Source of the DNA: Caloramator fervidus
Lineage (GTDB): Bacteria > Bacillota > Clostridia > Clostridiales > Caloramatoraceae
DNA length: 36,728 bases
NCBI RefSeq assembly: GCF_900108045.1
Contig: NZ_FNUK01000018.1
Span: forward strand, 1-36,728
Direction of reading: 5' to 3'
Shown: positions 16,029 through 24,651 of the stretch, piece after piece
Layout: the number at the start of each line of letters is the position of its first letter
Numbering within the stretch: position 1 is the stretch's first letter
Notes under the pieces: generated by a model
Told to the model about the DNA's origin: nothing
Seen by the model: only the letters and a program-made list of their open reading frames with translations
The model's database searches: none
Translations under genes and position numbers: made by a program

Positions 16029-16946
16029 TTATAATAATAAACTTAACTCCTTTGAAAGATTTGCAGCAAGCCTAGCATTGTTATATACAAGCTGTATGTT
16101 TGCCTCAAGACTTTTCCCTTGAGTAATTTCCTTTATTTTTTCTAAAAGAAAAGGCGTTATTTCTTTTCCTTTGATTTTACTTTCTTCAGCTTCTTTTAAA
16201 GCATCTTCTATGGCTTTATTTATGGTTTCATAATCCATTTCATATTCTTCAGGAATAGGATTTGCAATCACTACCCCACCTTTTAAACCAAGTTCCCATT
16301 TAACAGATATAAACTTTGCAAGTTCTTGAACAGAATCTATACTAAAGTCAAGTTTAAATCCACTTTTTCTTGTGTAAAATGCAGGGAATTCATCTGTTTT
16401 ATAACCTACAACCGGAACCCCAAATGTTTCAAGATACTCTAAAGTAAGACCTATATCAAGAATTGACTTTGCTCCTGCACAAACTACAGCAACATTAGTA
16501 TTTGCAAGCTCCTGCAAATCTGCAGATATATCAAAGGTCTTATATGCTTCTCTATGAACTCCGCCTATTCCACCCGTTGCAAATACTTTAATGCCCGCAA
16601 GAGCTGAAATTATCATAGTTGAAGCCACCGTAGTTGCTCCATCAAGCTTTTTAGAAACCACAAAGGGAATATCCCTTCGGCTTACCTTTATAATTTCTCT
16701 TCCTTTTTTCCCTATATATTCTATTTCATCTAAAGATAACCCAACTTTTAACCTACCATTTATTATTGCAATAGTTGCAGGAATTGCACCATTTTCTCGT
16801 ATTATTTTCTCTACATTTAATGCAGTTTCTACATTTTCAGGATATGGCATTCCATGAGAAATAATAGTAGATTCAAGCGCAACTACTGGATCACCTAATC
16901 TTAAAGCTTTTGCAACTTCCTTTCCTATCTCAAGATAATCAACCAT
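16029..16946 (-). CDS. psuG: Pseudouridine-5'-phosphate glycosidase
   Basis: Reversibly splits pseudouridine 5'-phosphate into uracil and ribose 5-phosphate. The 305 residues match PsuG: ALESTIISHGMPYPENVETA (about 25-44) with the active-site Glu, the metal/phosphate block IKVFATGGIGGVHR, the catalytic Lys in VVCAGAKSILDIG, and NPIPEEYEMD. RBS AAAAGGGGATG precedes the ATG. The usual partner, pseudouridine kinase PsuK, is not adjacent. It lies after a strong hairpin that follows cysS, so it may depend on readthrough from cysS. Confidence 0.95.
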   Translation of the reverse strand: MVDYLEIGKEVAKALRLGDPVVALESTIISHGMPYPENVETALNVEKIIRENGAIPATIAIINGRLKVGLSLDEIEYIGKKGREIIKVSRRDIPFVVSKKLDGATTVASTMIISALAGIKVFATGGIGGVHREAYKTFDISADLQELANTNVAVVCAGAKSILDIGLTLEYLETFGVPVVGYKTDEFPAFYTRKSGFKLDFSIDSVQELAKFISVKWELGLKGGVVIANPIPEEYEMDYETINKAIEDALKEAEESKIKGKEITPFLLEKIKEITQGKSLEANIQLVYNNARLAANLSKELSLLL

Positions 16947-16967
16947 AAAACATCCCCTTTTAATTTT

Positions 16968-17000
16968 AACTTGAACTTAGGGTAGCCCTAAGTTCAAGTT
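16968..17000 (-). terminator. Hairpin at the 3' end of cysS
   Basis: AACTTGAACTTAGGG and CCCTAAGTTCAAGTT form a perfect 15-bp stem with a 3-base loop, overlapping the cysS stop by two bases. The minus-strand tail TTAAAATTAAA is only weakly U-rich, and just 21 bases separate it from psuG, so partial termination is likely. Confidence 0.65.
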
Positions 17001-18402
17001 AGATTCTTCTCCACCTTACCCCTTGAGGTGTATCTTCTAATATTATTCCCATTTCTTTTAACTGCTCTCTTATTTTATCAGCAAGAGCATAATTCTTTTC
17101 CTTCCTTGCTTTTTGTCTTTCTTCAATTAATCTTTCAATTTCTTCATCTAAGCTTACCTTTGTTGATTTTTCAAGTATTCCAAGAGGACCTCCAAGCTCT
17201 CTTATTAAATTTAATGCTTTTTGAGCAAGTTTTTTAGCCGAGGTCTCCTTTATATTAGTATTAACTTCCCTTACAAGGTCAAATATTATAGAAATAGCAT
17301 CTGCAGTATTAAAATCATCATCCATAGCTTCAATATATTTTTCTTTAAAGCTATCTAATCTATTATAAAACTCAACTTCTTCATCCTTTAATTCTCTATC
17401 TTCTGAAACCTCAATAACATGTTCAAGATGAGCAACTGCATTATACAATCTTTCAAGGGCTGATTTTGCCTGATCTAATAAATCCAAACTAAAGTTTATA
17501 GGATTTCTATAATGTCCTGAAAGCATAAAAAGCCTTATAACTTCTGCATCATATTTTTCAAGTATCTCCCTTGCTGTAAAGAAGTTATTTAAAGACTTTG
17601 ACATTTTTTGATTATTAACATTCAAATATGCCACATGCATCCAATAATTCGCAAAAGGTTTCCCATTCCTTGCTTCACTTTGAGCTATCTCATTTTCATG
17701 ATGCGGGAAAATAAGATCAGCTCCACCGCCATGAATATCAATAGTTTCTCCTAATAAAGTACATGCCATTGTTGAGCATTCTATATGCCATCCTGGTCTT
17801 CCAGGTCCCCATGGACTATCCCAGGCAGGTTCCCCTTCCTTTTTAGCCTTCCATAAAGCAAAATCCATAGGATTTCTTTTTCTTTCATCAACCTCTATTC
17901 TTGCACCTGCTTCTAAATCCTCAATACTTTGATGTGAAAGCTTTCCATATTCTTTAAATTTTGTTGTATCAAAATATACATCTCCATCTACAACATATGC
18001 ATACCCTTTATCAACAAGATCCTTTACAAACTCAATTATTTCGTTTATATATTCTGTTGCCCTAGGATTTTGCGTTGCCCTTTTAATCTTTAAATTATCT
18101 GCATCTTTGTAGTATTCCTGAATATATTTTTCTGCTATATCCTTTACAGTTACTCCTTCTTCATTTGCTTTTTTTATCATCTTATCATCTATGTCAGTAA
18201 AGTTTTGAATAAATTTTACTTTATATCCTCTATACTCCAAATATCTTCTTACAGTATCAAATACTATGAAAGTTCTAGCATTTCCTATATGGAAATAATT
18301 ATAAACAGTAGGTCCGCAAGCATACATCTTTACTTCGCCTTCATTTATAGGTTTAAATTCCTCTTTTTGTCTTGTCATCGTATTATAAATCTTTATAGCC
18401 AC
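16999..18402 (-). CDS. cysS: Cysteinyl-tRNA synthetase
   Basis: Class I synthetase that charges tRNA-Cys. The 467 residues carry the first zinc Cys and HIGH-type motif in [18 protein letters not shown] (Cys29, HIGN), the other zinc ligands in HIECSTMA and [10 protein letters not shown], and KMSKS in [10 protein letters not shown] (about residues 266-270). The start is a GTG at 18402-18400 with AAAGGAGATG upstream. It follows gltX after a strong terminator. In most clostridia mrnC comes next; here psuG and the tungsten cofactor genes lie between. Confidence 0.97.
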   Translation of the reverse strand: MAIKIYNTMTRQKEEFKPINEGEVKMYACGPTVYNYFHIGNARTFIVFDTVRRYLEYRGYKVKFIQNFTDIDDKMIKKANEEGVTVKDIAEKYIQEYYKDADNLKIKRATQNPRATEYINEIIEFVKDLVDKGYAYVVDGDVYFDTTKFKEYGKLSHQSIEDLEAGARIEVDERKRNPMDFALWKAKKEGEPAWDSPWGPGRPGWHIECSTMACTLLGETIDIHGGGADLIFPHHENEIAQSEARNGKPFANYWMHVAYLNVNNQKMSKSLNNFFTAREILEKYDAEVIRLFMLSGHYRNPINFSLDLLDQAKSALERLYNAVAHLEHVIEVSEDRELKDEEVEFYNRLDSFKEKYIEAMDDDFNTADAISIIFDLVREVNTNIKETSAKKLAQKALNLIRELGGPLGILEKSTKVSLDEEIERLIEERQKARKEKNYALADKIREQLKEMGIILEDTPQGVRWRRI

Positions 18403-18434
18403 AAAATCATCTCCTTTCTTAAATACTGCCTTTC

Positions 18435-18470
18435 AAAAAAGCCCCTTCATCTCATAGAGACGAAGGGGGC
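18435..18470 (-). terminator. Rho-independent terminator after gltX
   Basis: On the minus strand GCCCCCTTCGTCTC, loop TAT-like, GAGATGAAGGGGC then TTTTTT. The stem is about 13 bp with a GT pair and the U tract is clean. It isolates gltX from cysS, leaving only about 30 bases before the cysS start. Confidence 0.85.
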
Positions 18471-18499
18471 AAAAACTTCTAGCCTTCCTTCATAAATTA

Positions 18500-19954
18500 T
18501 TATATTAAATTTTTCTTTACAAAATCCAATCTTTTTAACATCCTGTCTTTTCCAAGTATTTCAATTATATTAACAAGTTCTGGACCATGCATCTGTCCAG
18601 TAAGGGCAACCCTTATAGGCATAAATAAAGCTTTTCCTTTTGCACCCGTTCTATTTTTTAATTCCTTAAATACATTTTGTGCAAAATTAGCATCAGCAAC
18701 TTCAACTTCCCTTACCATATTTTCAAATTCATTTAAAAGATTTAAAACATGCTCTTGTTTTAAAACCTCTAACGCTTCATCATTTTCAACTTTAATTTCA
18801 TCATTAAAGAATATATGAACATGGTTAACTATATCACCAACAAATGGAAGACCATCCCTTACAGTTTCAACAACCTTTGTTATCCATTCTCTATTTTCCT
18901 TTGCAAATTCTTCAGTTATAAATCCTGCATTTACAAGGTGAGGAATAGCAAGATCAACTATTCTTTCAATCGGACTTTTTCTTATGTATATTCCATTAAT
19001 GTGGTTAAGTTTATCTAAATCAAAAACTGCAGGATTTTTTACAACCCTGTTTAAATCAAACTTTTGAATTAATTCATCAAGGGTAAATATTTCCTCTTCT
19101 CCTTCAGGAGACCATCCTAAAAGCGCAAGATAGTTTATTATAGCCTCTGGTAAATATCCAGCATCTCTATATTGTTCAACCCAAGTAGAACCATGGCGCT
19201 TACTCATCTTTGTCCTATCTTTTCCCAAAATTAATGAAACATGTGCAAACTTTGGTATTTCAAATCCTAAAGCCTTGTATATTAAAATTTGTCTTGGTGT
19301 ATTTGAAAGATGTTCTTCTCCTCTTATTACTGTTGTAATTTTCATAAGATGGTCATCAATTGTAACAGCAAAATTATAAACAGGGATTCCATCGGATTTT
19401 ACAATTATAAAATCTCCTATATCCTTTGAATGAAACTCTACTCTACCCCTTACTATATCATCTACAACTATAACTTCATCATCAGGAACTCTAAATCTTA
19501 CAACTGGCTTTCTACCTTCCTTTTCATACCTTTGTCTCTCTTCTAAAGTTAAATTTCTACACTTTCCTGAATATCTTGGCATTTCGCCTCTTTTTAAAGC
19601 TTCCTCCCTTTCTCTTTCAAGCTCTTCTTCAGTACAGTAGCAAAGATACGCTTTCCCTTCATCTAATAGTTTTTGAACATAAGGTCTATATAAATCTATC
19701 CTTTCAGTTGATCTATAAGGGCCATATTCTCCACCAACTTCTATTCCTTCATCCCAGTTTATACCTAACCATCTTAATCCTTCAATTATAACCTTTTCTG
19801 ATTCTAAAGTAGAACGATTAAGATCTGTATCTTCTATCCTTAATATAAATTTTCCTCCTGTATGTCTTGCATAAAGAAAATTAAAAAGCGCTGTTCTAGC
19901 TCCACCGATATGCAAATGCCCTGTTGGACTTGGGGCAAATCTTACTCTCTCCAT
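18500..19954 (-). CDS. gltX: Glutamyl-tRNA synthetase
   Basis: Class I synthetase charging tRNA-Glu (and possibly tRNA-Gln if the indirect pathway is used; not decidable here). 484 residues. The HIGH motif is in FAPSPTGHLHIGGARTALF (about 6-24), the zinc-like Cys set in LCYCTEEELE and YSGKCRN (about 104-132), and the KMSKS-type motif is KMSKRHGS (about 251-258). The C-terminal anticodon-binding half is complete. ATG start with GGAGGTG upstream. It belongs to the ispF-proS-gltX-cysS housekeeping array seen in clostridia. Confidence 0.97.
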   Translation of the reverse strand: MERVRFAPSPTGHLHIGGARTALFNFLYARHTGGKFILRIEDTDLNRSTLESEKVIIEGLRWLGINWDEGIEVGGEYGPYRSTERIDLYRPYVQKLLDEGKAYLCYCTEEELEREREEALKRGEMPRYSGKCRNLTLEERQRYEKEGRKPVVRFRVPDDEVIVVDDIVRGRVEFHSKDIGDFIIVKSDGIPVYNFAVTIDDHLMKITTVIRGEEHLSNTPRQILIYKALGFEIPKFAHVSLILGKDRTKMSKRHGSTWVEQYRDAGYLPEAIINYLALLGWSPEGEEEIFTLDELIQKFDLNRVVKNPAVFDLDKLNHINGIYIRKSPIERIVDLAIPHLVNAGFITEEFAKENREWITKVVETVRDGLPFVGDIVNHVHIFFNDEIKVENDEALEVLKQEHVLNLLNEFENMVREVEVADANFAQNVFKELKNRTGAKGKALFMPIRVALTGQMHGPELVNIIEILGKDRMLKRLDFVKKNLI

Positions 19955-20026
19955 TAAAACACCTCCAAAATAATACGCTTCTTTTTTAATTTTAATTATA
20001 ATTTAAAGTTTTTTCAACATAAATAT

Positions 20027-20055
20027 ATGGCTGTTCGAAAAACGCGAACAGCCAT
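20027..20055 (-). terminator. Hairpin after typA
   Basis: ATGGCTGTTCG and CGAACAGCCAT pair over 11 bp around a 7-base loop, beginning at the typA stop codon. The tail is AT-rich rather than a pure U tract. A near-identical stem sequence (ATGGCTGTGA) ends tnaA. Confidence 0.65.
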
Positions 20056-21878
20056 TATTTTTTCTTTGCTTCCTTTTTTCTCATCTCAGGATTTAATATC
20101 TTCTTTCTCATTCTTATGCTCTTTGGCGTAACCTCTACAAGTTCATCACTTGCAATAAACTCAAGACACTTTTCAAGGGTCATCTCAACAGGAGGAGTTA
20201 GCCTTAAGGCTTCATCAGAACCTGCAGCCCTCATATTGGTTAGATGTTTTTTCTTGCAAACATTAACATCTATATCCTCTGACCTTGAGCAAACACCAAC
20301 AATCATACCTTGATATACTTGTGTGCCAGGGCCTATAAAAAGCGTTCCTCTCTCCTGTGCATTATAAAGTCCATAAGTTGTAGCCTCACCTGTTTCAAAA
20401 GCAACTAAAGCTCCTCTGCTTCTTTCTGGTATCTCTCCTTTAACAGGTTCATAACCATAAAAGATATGATTCATAATGCCATTTCCTTTTGTGTCAGTTA
20501 AAAATTCATTCCTGTAACCTATAAGTCCCCTTGCTGGAATTTTAAATTCTAACCTTGCATATCCATTTATAGCAGGAGACATGTTTACCATTTCAGCCTT
20601 TCTTGCTCCAAGCTTTTCTATAACAATTCCAACATATTCTTCAGGAACATCTATTGTTAAAAGTTCAATAGGTTCACATAAAACCCCATCTATTTCTTTA
20701 TAAATAACCTTTGGCCTTGATACCTGAAACTCATACCCTTCTCTTCTCATGGTTTCAATTAAAATAGAAAGATGAAGTTCTCCTCTTCCTGCTACCTCAA
20801 AAGCATCTGATGAATCCGTTTCACTTACCCGTAAACTTACATTTGTCTCTAACTCTCTAAAAAGCCTATCCCTTAAATGTCTTGTAGTTACATATTCTCC
20901 TTCTTTTCCCGCAAAAGGACTATCGTTTACGCTAAATGTCATAGAAATAGTAGGTTCATCTATTTCAACAAAGGGAAGAGGTTCAGGATTTTGAAAATCA
21001 GCTATAGTCTCACCTATATTTATTCCTGAAATTCCTGCCACAGCAACTATATCTCCAAGCTCAGCTTTTTCAACTTCTTCTCTTTTTAGACCATTAAATG
21101 TATATAAAGTAACTACTTTGCCACTTCTTATGCTTCCATCTTTTCCGCATATAGCAACCTGCTGATTTTTTCTTATTGTTCCCCTTTCAATTTTTCCTAT
21201 TGCAATCCTTCCTACATACTCATTTGAATCTATTGTTGTTACAAGCATTTGAAGAGGAGCTTCTAAATAACCTTGTGGAGCTGGAACATGATTTAATATC
21301 GTATCAAATAAAGGTTCAAGATTATTAGATTCATCCTTTAATTCATACTTTGCAATACCATTTTTAGCTGAACAATAAACTATAGGAAAATCAAGCTGTT
21401 CATCATCTGCTCCAAGCTCTAAAAACAACTCAAAAACATCATCAATAACTTCTTGAGGCCTTGCATCAGGCCTATCTATTTTATTTATTACAACAATGGG
21501 TTTTAATTTAAGCTCCAATGCCTTTTTTAAAACAAATCTTGTCTGAGGCATAGGTCCCTCAAAGGCATCTACTAACAATAAAACTCCATCTACCATTTTT
21601 AATACTCTTTCAACTTCCCCACCAAAATCTGCATGACCTGGAGTATCAACAATATTTATTTTTGTCCCTTTATAAAATACAGCTGTATTCTTTGAAAGAA
21701 TTGTAATTCCTCTTTCTCTTTCAAGTTCATTAGAATCCATTACTCTTTCTTCAACCTTTTCATTTGCTCTAAAAACTCCACTTTGTTTTAACATAGCATC
21801 AACCAATGTGGTTTTTCCATGATCTACATGGGCAATTATAGCAATGTTTCTTATATCTTCTCTTATAAATCTATCCAT
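20055..21878 (-). CDS. typA: Ribosome-associated GTPase TypA/BipA
   Basis: EF-G-like GTPase that binds ribosomes and aids 50S assembly and stress growth. 607 residues, normal for the family. The G motifs are [10 protein letters not shown] (about 16-25), [14 protein letters not shown] (about 77-90) and NKIDRPDAR (about 131-139), followed by EF-Tu-like domain 2, EF-G domains III and V, and the TypA-specific C-terminal domain ([39 protein letters not shown] region). AGGAGGTTAAT precedes the ATG and a consensus promoter is present upstream. Confidence 0.97.
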   Translation of the reverse strand: MDRFIREDIRNIAIIAHVDHGKTTLVDAMLKQSGVFRANEKVEERVMDSNELERERGITILSKNTAVFYKGTKINIVDTPGHADFGGEVERVLKMVDGVLLLVDAFEGPMPQTRFVLKKALELKLKPIVVINKIDRPDARPQEVIDDVFELFLELGADDEQLDFPIVYCSAKNGIAKYELKDESNNLEPLFDTILNHVPAPQGYLEAPLQMLVTTIDSNEYVGRIAIGKIERGTIRKNQQVAICGKDGSIRSGKVVTLYTFNGLKREEVEKAELGDIVAVAGISGINIGETIADFQNPEPLPFVEIDEPTISMTFSVNDSPFAGKEGEYVTTRHLRDRLFRELETNVSLRVSETDSSDAFEVAGRGELHLSILIETMRREGYEFQVSRPKVIYKEIDGVLCEPIELLTIDVPEEYVGIVIEKLGARKAEMVNMSPAINGYARLEFKIPARGLIGYRNEFLTDTKGNGIMNHIFYGYEPVKGEIPERSRGALVAFETGEATTYGLYNAQERGTLFIGPGTQVYQGMIVGVCSRSEDIDVNVCKKKHLTNMRAAGSDEALRLTPPVEMTLEKCLEFIASDELVEVTPKSIRMRKKILNPEMRKKEAKKK

Positions 21879-21923
21879 ATTAACCTCCTAAAAACTCAAG
21901 TATCTTTTGTTCACAAAATTTAA

Positions 21924-21952
21924 ATTTTACTCTAATTTTGTTTTTGTGTCAA
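21924..21952 (-). promoter_or_regulatory. Sigma-A promoter for typA
   Basis: TTGACA (21952-21947) and TAAAAT (21929-21924) on the minus strand, 17-base spacing, 45 bases before the typA start. Perfect -35, one mismatch in the -10. Confidence 0.75.
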
Positions 21953-21974
21953 TGTCCAAAAATGTCCTTTAAAA

Positions 21975-22847
21975 TTAACTTTCCTCTTTTTTTAAAAGAA
22001 CAACTGAAAATATAACCATAATAATTCCAAATATTTGAGATATACCTAAGCTTTCTTTCATAAAAACAAAAGATAAAATAGCCGCAGAAGGAATCTCAAG
22101 GGTGCTTATAATAGAAGTAGTAACAGGCCCTACATACTTAATAGCAGAAAAAAGCAAAGTAAGAGGAATTATTTCACAAAATACAGCAAGAAAAGTTGCA
22201 TTTAAAAAAGAATTATAGCTTACATTCGCAACCTTAAGCAAAAATTTATAATTGAAAATAAACAGAACAATTAACGAAAATAATGTGGAATAAAAAGTTA
22301 TAAATATCTCTTCAACATCATCAACAATATACTTAGCATATATATTTAATCCTGCATAAAATATTGCCGATAATAACCCCAAAATAACCCCTAATAAATA
22401 ATTATCATTTAAGTTTACGTCGGATAAATTTAAAACAAGAATACATCCTATTAATGTTCCAAAAATTGCCATAATCTTTGTTTTTGAAAGTTTTTCTTTT
22501 AAGACGAAGGCGCTAAAAAGTGCTACTAAAGAAGGATAAGTGTATAAAAGTATAGTAGTAACTGCAACATCTAAATATTTAAAAGAAGAATAAAAACATA
22601 CCGTCATCAAAGTATTAAAAATAGCCCCTTGTATAAAAAGCTTTTTTAATATATCTTTAGATAAAATAATTTTTTCCTTATATCTTATAACTAAATAAAC
22701 AAAAAGTAAAAATCCTGCTATAACATATTGAAGCATTAAAAGGTCGACAGGAGAAAAATTAGGTTGGTATCCACTTTTTACAAATATACCTGACGATCCA
22801 AAAAAAATGGCTGACAAAACCCCATATATAATACCTTTTGTTTTCAT
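21975..22847 (-). CDS. DMT-superfamily transporter with two EamA domains
   Basis: 290-residue integral membrane protein with about ten hydrophobic helices arranged as two EamA repeats (residues about 5-138 and 150-287). The first repeat ends VVLAL-type hydrophobics and the second holds YAGLNIYAKYIVDD and STLEIPSAAILSFVFMKESL, the typical terminal motif of EamA permeases. These export or import metabolites such as amino acids; the substrate is unknown. AGGAGGTAAAA precedes the ATG. A hairpin (22892-22917) separates it from the NSS small-subunit gene with little room for a promoter, so it may be an occasional readthrough member of the tna operon. Confidence 0.88.
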   Translation of the reverse strand: MKTKGIIYGVLSAIFFGSSGIFVKSGYQPNFSPVDLLMLQYVIAGFLLFVYLVIRYKEKIILSKDILKKLFIQGAIFNTLMTVCFYSSFKYLDVAVTTILLYTYPSLVALFSAFVLKEKLSKTKIMAIFGTLIGCILVLNLSDVNLNDNYLLGVILGLLSAIFYAGLNIYAKYIVDDVEEIFITFYSTLFSLIVLFIFNYKFLLKVANVSYNSFLNATFLAVFCEIIPLTLLFSAIKYVGPVTTSIISTLEIPSAAILSFVFMKESLGISQIFGIIMVIFSVVLLKKEES

Positions 22848-22891
22848 TTTTACCTCCTTAACAATTCTGTTAAATCCTTTAATATAAATTT

Positions 22892-22917
22892 ATCCCCTAC
22901 CCATAAAGGTAGGGGAT
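22892..22917 (-). terminator. Hairpin after the NSS small-subunit gene
   Basis: ATCCCCTACC and GGTAGGGGAT pair over 10 bp with a 6-base loop. The minus-strand tail is AAATTTATATT, so it is a moderate terminator between the small-subunit gene and the EamA transporter. Confidence 0.65.
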
Positions 22918-22965
22918 GATATCTTACTTACTATTTTAACATTTAAGAAAATAGCGTCAAGACAG

Positions 22966-23070
22966 TTATTTTTTCTTTTCTACTTTTACAGCCTTTAAAG
23001 TAAAAAATGTTAAACCTCCAAATAAAATAGTACAACCAAATATAAGCATAGCTATAGCGCTTTTATCCAT
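22966..23070 (-). CDS. NSS transporter small subunit, MetS-like (34 residues)
   Basis: A 34-codon gene with ATG at 23070-23068 and AGGTGATATT just before it, starting 10 bases after the stop of the large NSS transporter. It encodes a single membrane helix: a short polar N-terminus MDKSA, a hydrophobic stretch of roughly residues 6-25 including LIFGCTILFGGLTFFTL, and a basic tail ending VEKKK. This size, topology and position match the MetS-type small subunits that accompany bacterial neurotransmitter:sodium symporters such as the methionine/alanine importer MetPS. It is below most gene-finder limits. The family call comes from layout and sequence style, without a search. Confidence 0.85.
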   Translation of the reverse strand: MDKSAIAMLIFGCTILFGGLTFFTLKAVKVEKKK

Positions 23071-23080
23071 AATATCACCT

Positions 23081-24589
23081 CTAATCCTCTATCTTTAAAA
23101 CTCTTTCATCAGGCCAAGGTTTTTTGCTTAAAATTTTTCCTATAACAAAAATTCCAACTGCTATGGCCCATCCAAATACTATTAAAGCAAGATATGAATA
23201 TCCTCCATAGGGCGTTTTAAACTCTGATAATATGTTATCTACCGTCATATATCCAAATAATACTGGAGTAATATATTTTACAAGATATACCCACCAATTT
23301 CCTACCTTTATATCAGAATATTTATTAACCTCATCCCTCATCTTTTCTGCTTTATAGACATATGCTAAAACAACAACTTCTATAAAACCTATTAACGCAA
23401 TTCCATAATTTCCTATAAAATGGTCAACGATATCAAGTATATAAACCCCTGCTCCTGTTGAAAACAACAAACTTCCTAAAAAACCTCCTAAACAAACATT
23501 CCTGACAAGTTTATCCCTAGATGTATTCACATACTTATCAAGATATGCCGATGCAAAGGATTCAACCATAGATATACTAGATGAAATACCTGCAATTATT
23601 AAGCATAAGAAGAACAAAATACCTATAATAGCTCTTACCAATGCTCCTCCTGGCATAAGATTTATAGCATTAGGGAAAGCAACAAAGGCTATTCCTGGAC
23701 CTGCTTTTATAACCTTATCCATTGGAAGATTAGATGCATAGCATGCATATCCTAACGTGCTAAAAACACAAAGACCTGCTAAAAAGTCAAAACTTGCATT
23801 TGCAAATACAGTTATACAAGAATTATTAACTATGTCAGATTCTTTAGGCAAATAGCTTGCATAAGCTGTCATAACTCCAACAGCAAGAGTTGTTGAAAAA
23901 AAGACTTGAGCATAAGCCGATATCCATATCTTACCATTCATTATCTTTGAAAAATCAGGTTTTAAAAACCAATTAAGACCATAAGCTGCTCCCGGTAAAG
24001 TAATTCCTCTTATAGTTATAATTATCATAAGAATTGCAAGGGCTGGAGTCATAAAACGACAAGCTTTTTCAATTCCATTTGAAATTCCTTTTTTAGTAAT
24101 AAAATAATTTAAAAACCAAACTAATGCAACTGCTAAAACAATCTTCCATCTTAGTCCATCAAAATCAAAAGGTCCACTGCTTATAGCAAGAAACTTTGAA
24201 CTAAAAAATTCATTGGGATCTTTTCCCCATGCTCCTTTAAAAGCAAATATTAAATAATTAAAACACCATGCTATAACAACTGAGTAGAATGAACATACTA
24301 CTAAAGGAATCATAACCGGCCACCAACCAAGCCACTCTAGCTTTCTATTAAGTTTTGCAAAAGCAAGGGTATTAGCCCCCCTCATCTTATGTCCAAAACC
24401 AAATTCCATAATCATAAGCGGAACGCCAGCAGTTAAAAGTGCAACAAAATATGGTAGTAAAAATGCTCCTCCTCCATTTGAATAAGCTGTATAAGGAAAT
24501 CTCCAAAGATTCCCAAGACCAACCGCCGCTCCTATGGTAGACATGATAAATCCAAATCTTGAACTCCAAGAATCTCTTTTAGATTCCAT
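23081..24589 (-). CDS. Neurotransmitter:sodium symporter (NSS/SNF) family amino acid transporter
   Basis: 502-residue Na+-coupled transporter with about twelve membrane helices. The unwound helix-1 signature of the family is SRFGFIMSTIGAAVGLGNLW then RFPYTAYSNGGGAFLLPYF (about residues 9-48), which contains the Na+ and carboxylate contacts. GISSSISMVESFASAYLD in helix 8 carries the second Na+ site serines. It starts 30 bases after the tnaA terminator with no room for a separate promoter, so it is transcribed by readthrough from tnaA. That placement suggests tryptophan (or another tryptophanase substrate) as cargo, as for the NSS protein TnaT next to tnaA in Symbiobacterium. The small subunit downstream resembles MetS, so methionine/alanine remains possible. 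Confidence 0.9.
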   Translation of the reverse strand: MESKRDSWSSRFGFIMSTIGAAVGLGNLWRFPYTAYSNGGGAFLLPYFVALLTAGVPLMIMEFGFGHKMRGANTLAFAKLNRKLEWLGWWPVMIPLVVCSFYSVVIAWCFNYLIFAFKGAWGKDPNEFFSSKFLAISSGPFDFDGLRWKIVLAVALVWFLNYFITKKGISNGIEKACRFMTPALAILMIIITIRGITLPGAAYGLNWFLKPDFSKIMNGKIWISAYAQVFFSTTLAVGVMTAYASYLPKESDIVNNSCITVFANASFDFLAGLCVFSTLGYACYASNLPMDKVIKAGPGIAFVAFPNAINLMPGGALVRAIIGILFFLCLIIAGISSSISMVESFASAYLDKYVNTSRDKLVRNVCLGGFLGSLLFSTGAGVYILDIVDHFIGNYGIALIGFIEVVVLAYVYKAEKMRDEVNKYSDIKVGNWWVYLVKYITPVLFGYMTVDNILSEFKTPYGGYSYLALIVFGWAIAVGIFVIGKILSKKPWPDERVLKIED

Positions 24590-24607
24590 ATTTCATCCTC
24601 CTAAATT

Positions 24608-24645
24608 AAATTTATAAAAATGGCTGTGAAAATCCTCACAGCCAT
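24608..24645 (-). terminator. Terminator between tnaA and the NSS transporter
   Basis: ATGGCTGTGA and TCACAGCCAT pair over 10 bp around a 6-base loop on the minus strand, followed by TTTTTATAAATTT. It sits between tnaA and its transporter gene, so it should make transporter mRNA less abundant than tnaA mRNA. Confidence 0.75.
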
Positions 24646-24651
24646 TATAGC

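Noticed and set aside
4392-16998. The tungsten cofactor block as a mobile island with attachment sites
   Set aside because: No integrase, transposase, tRNA-end duplication or direct repeats were found at its edges; only gene order suggests insertion.
18403-18499. A T-box riboswitch before cysS, gltX or the ProRS-like gene
   Set aside because: The leaders (about 30 to 100 bases) are too short and lack the T-box TGGNACCGCG-type sequence.
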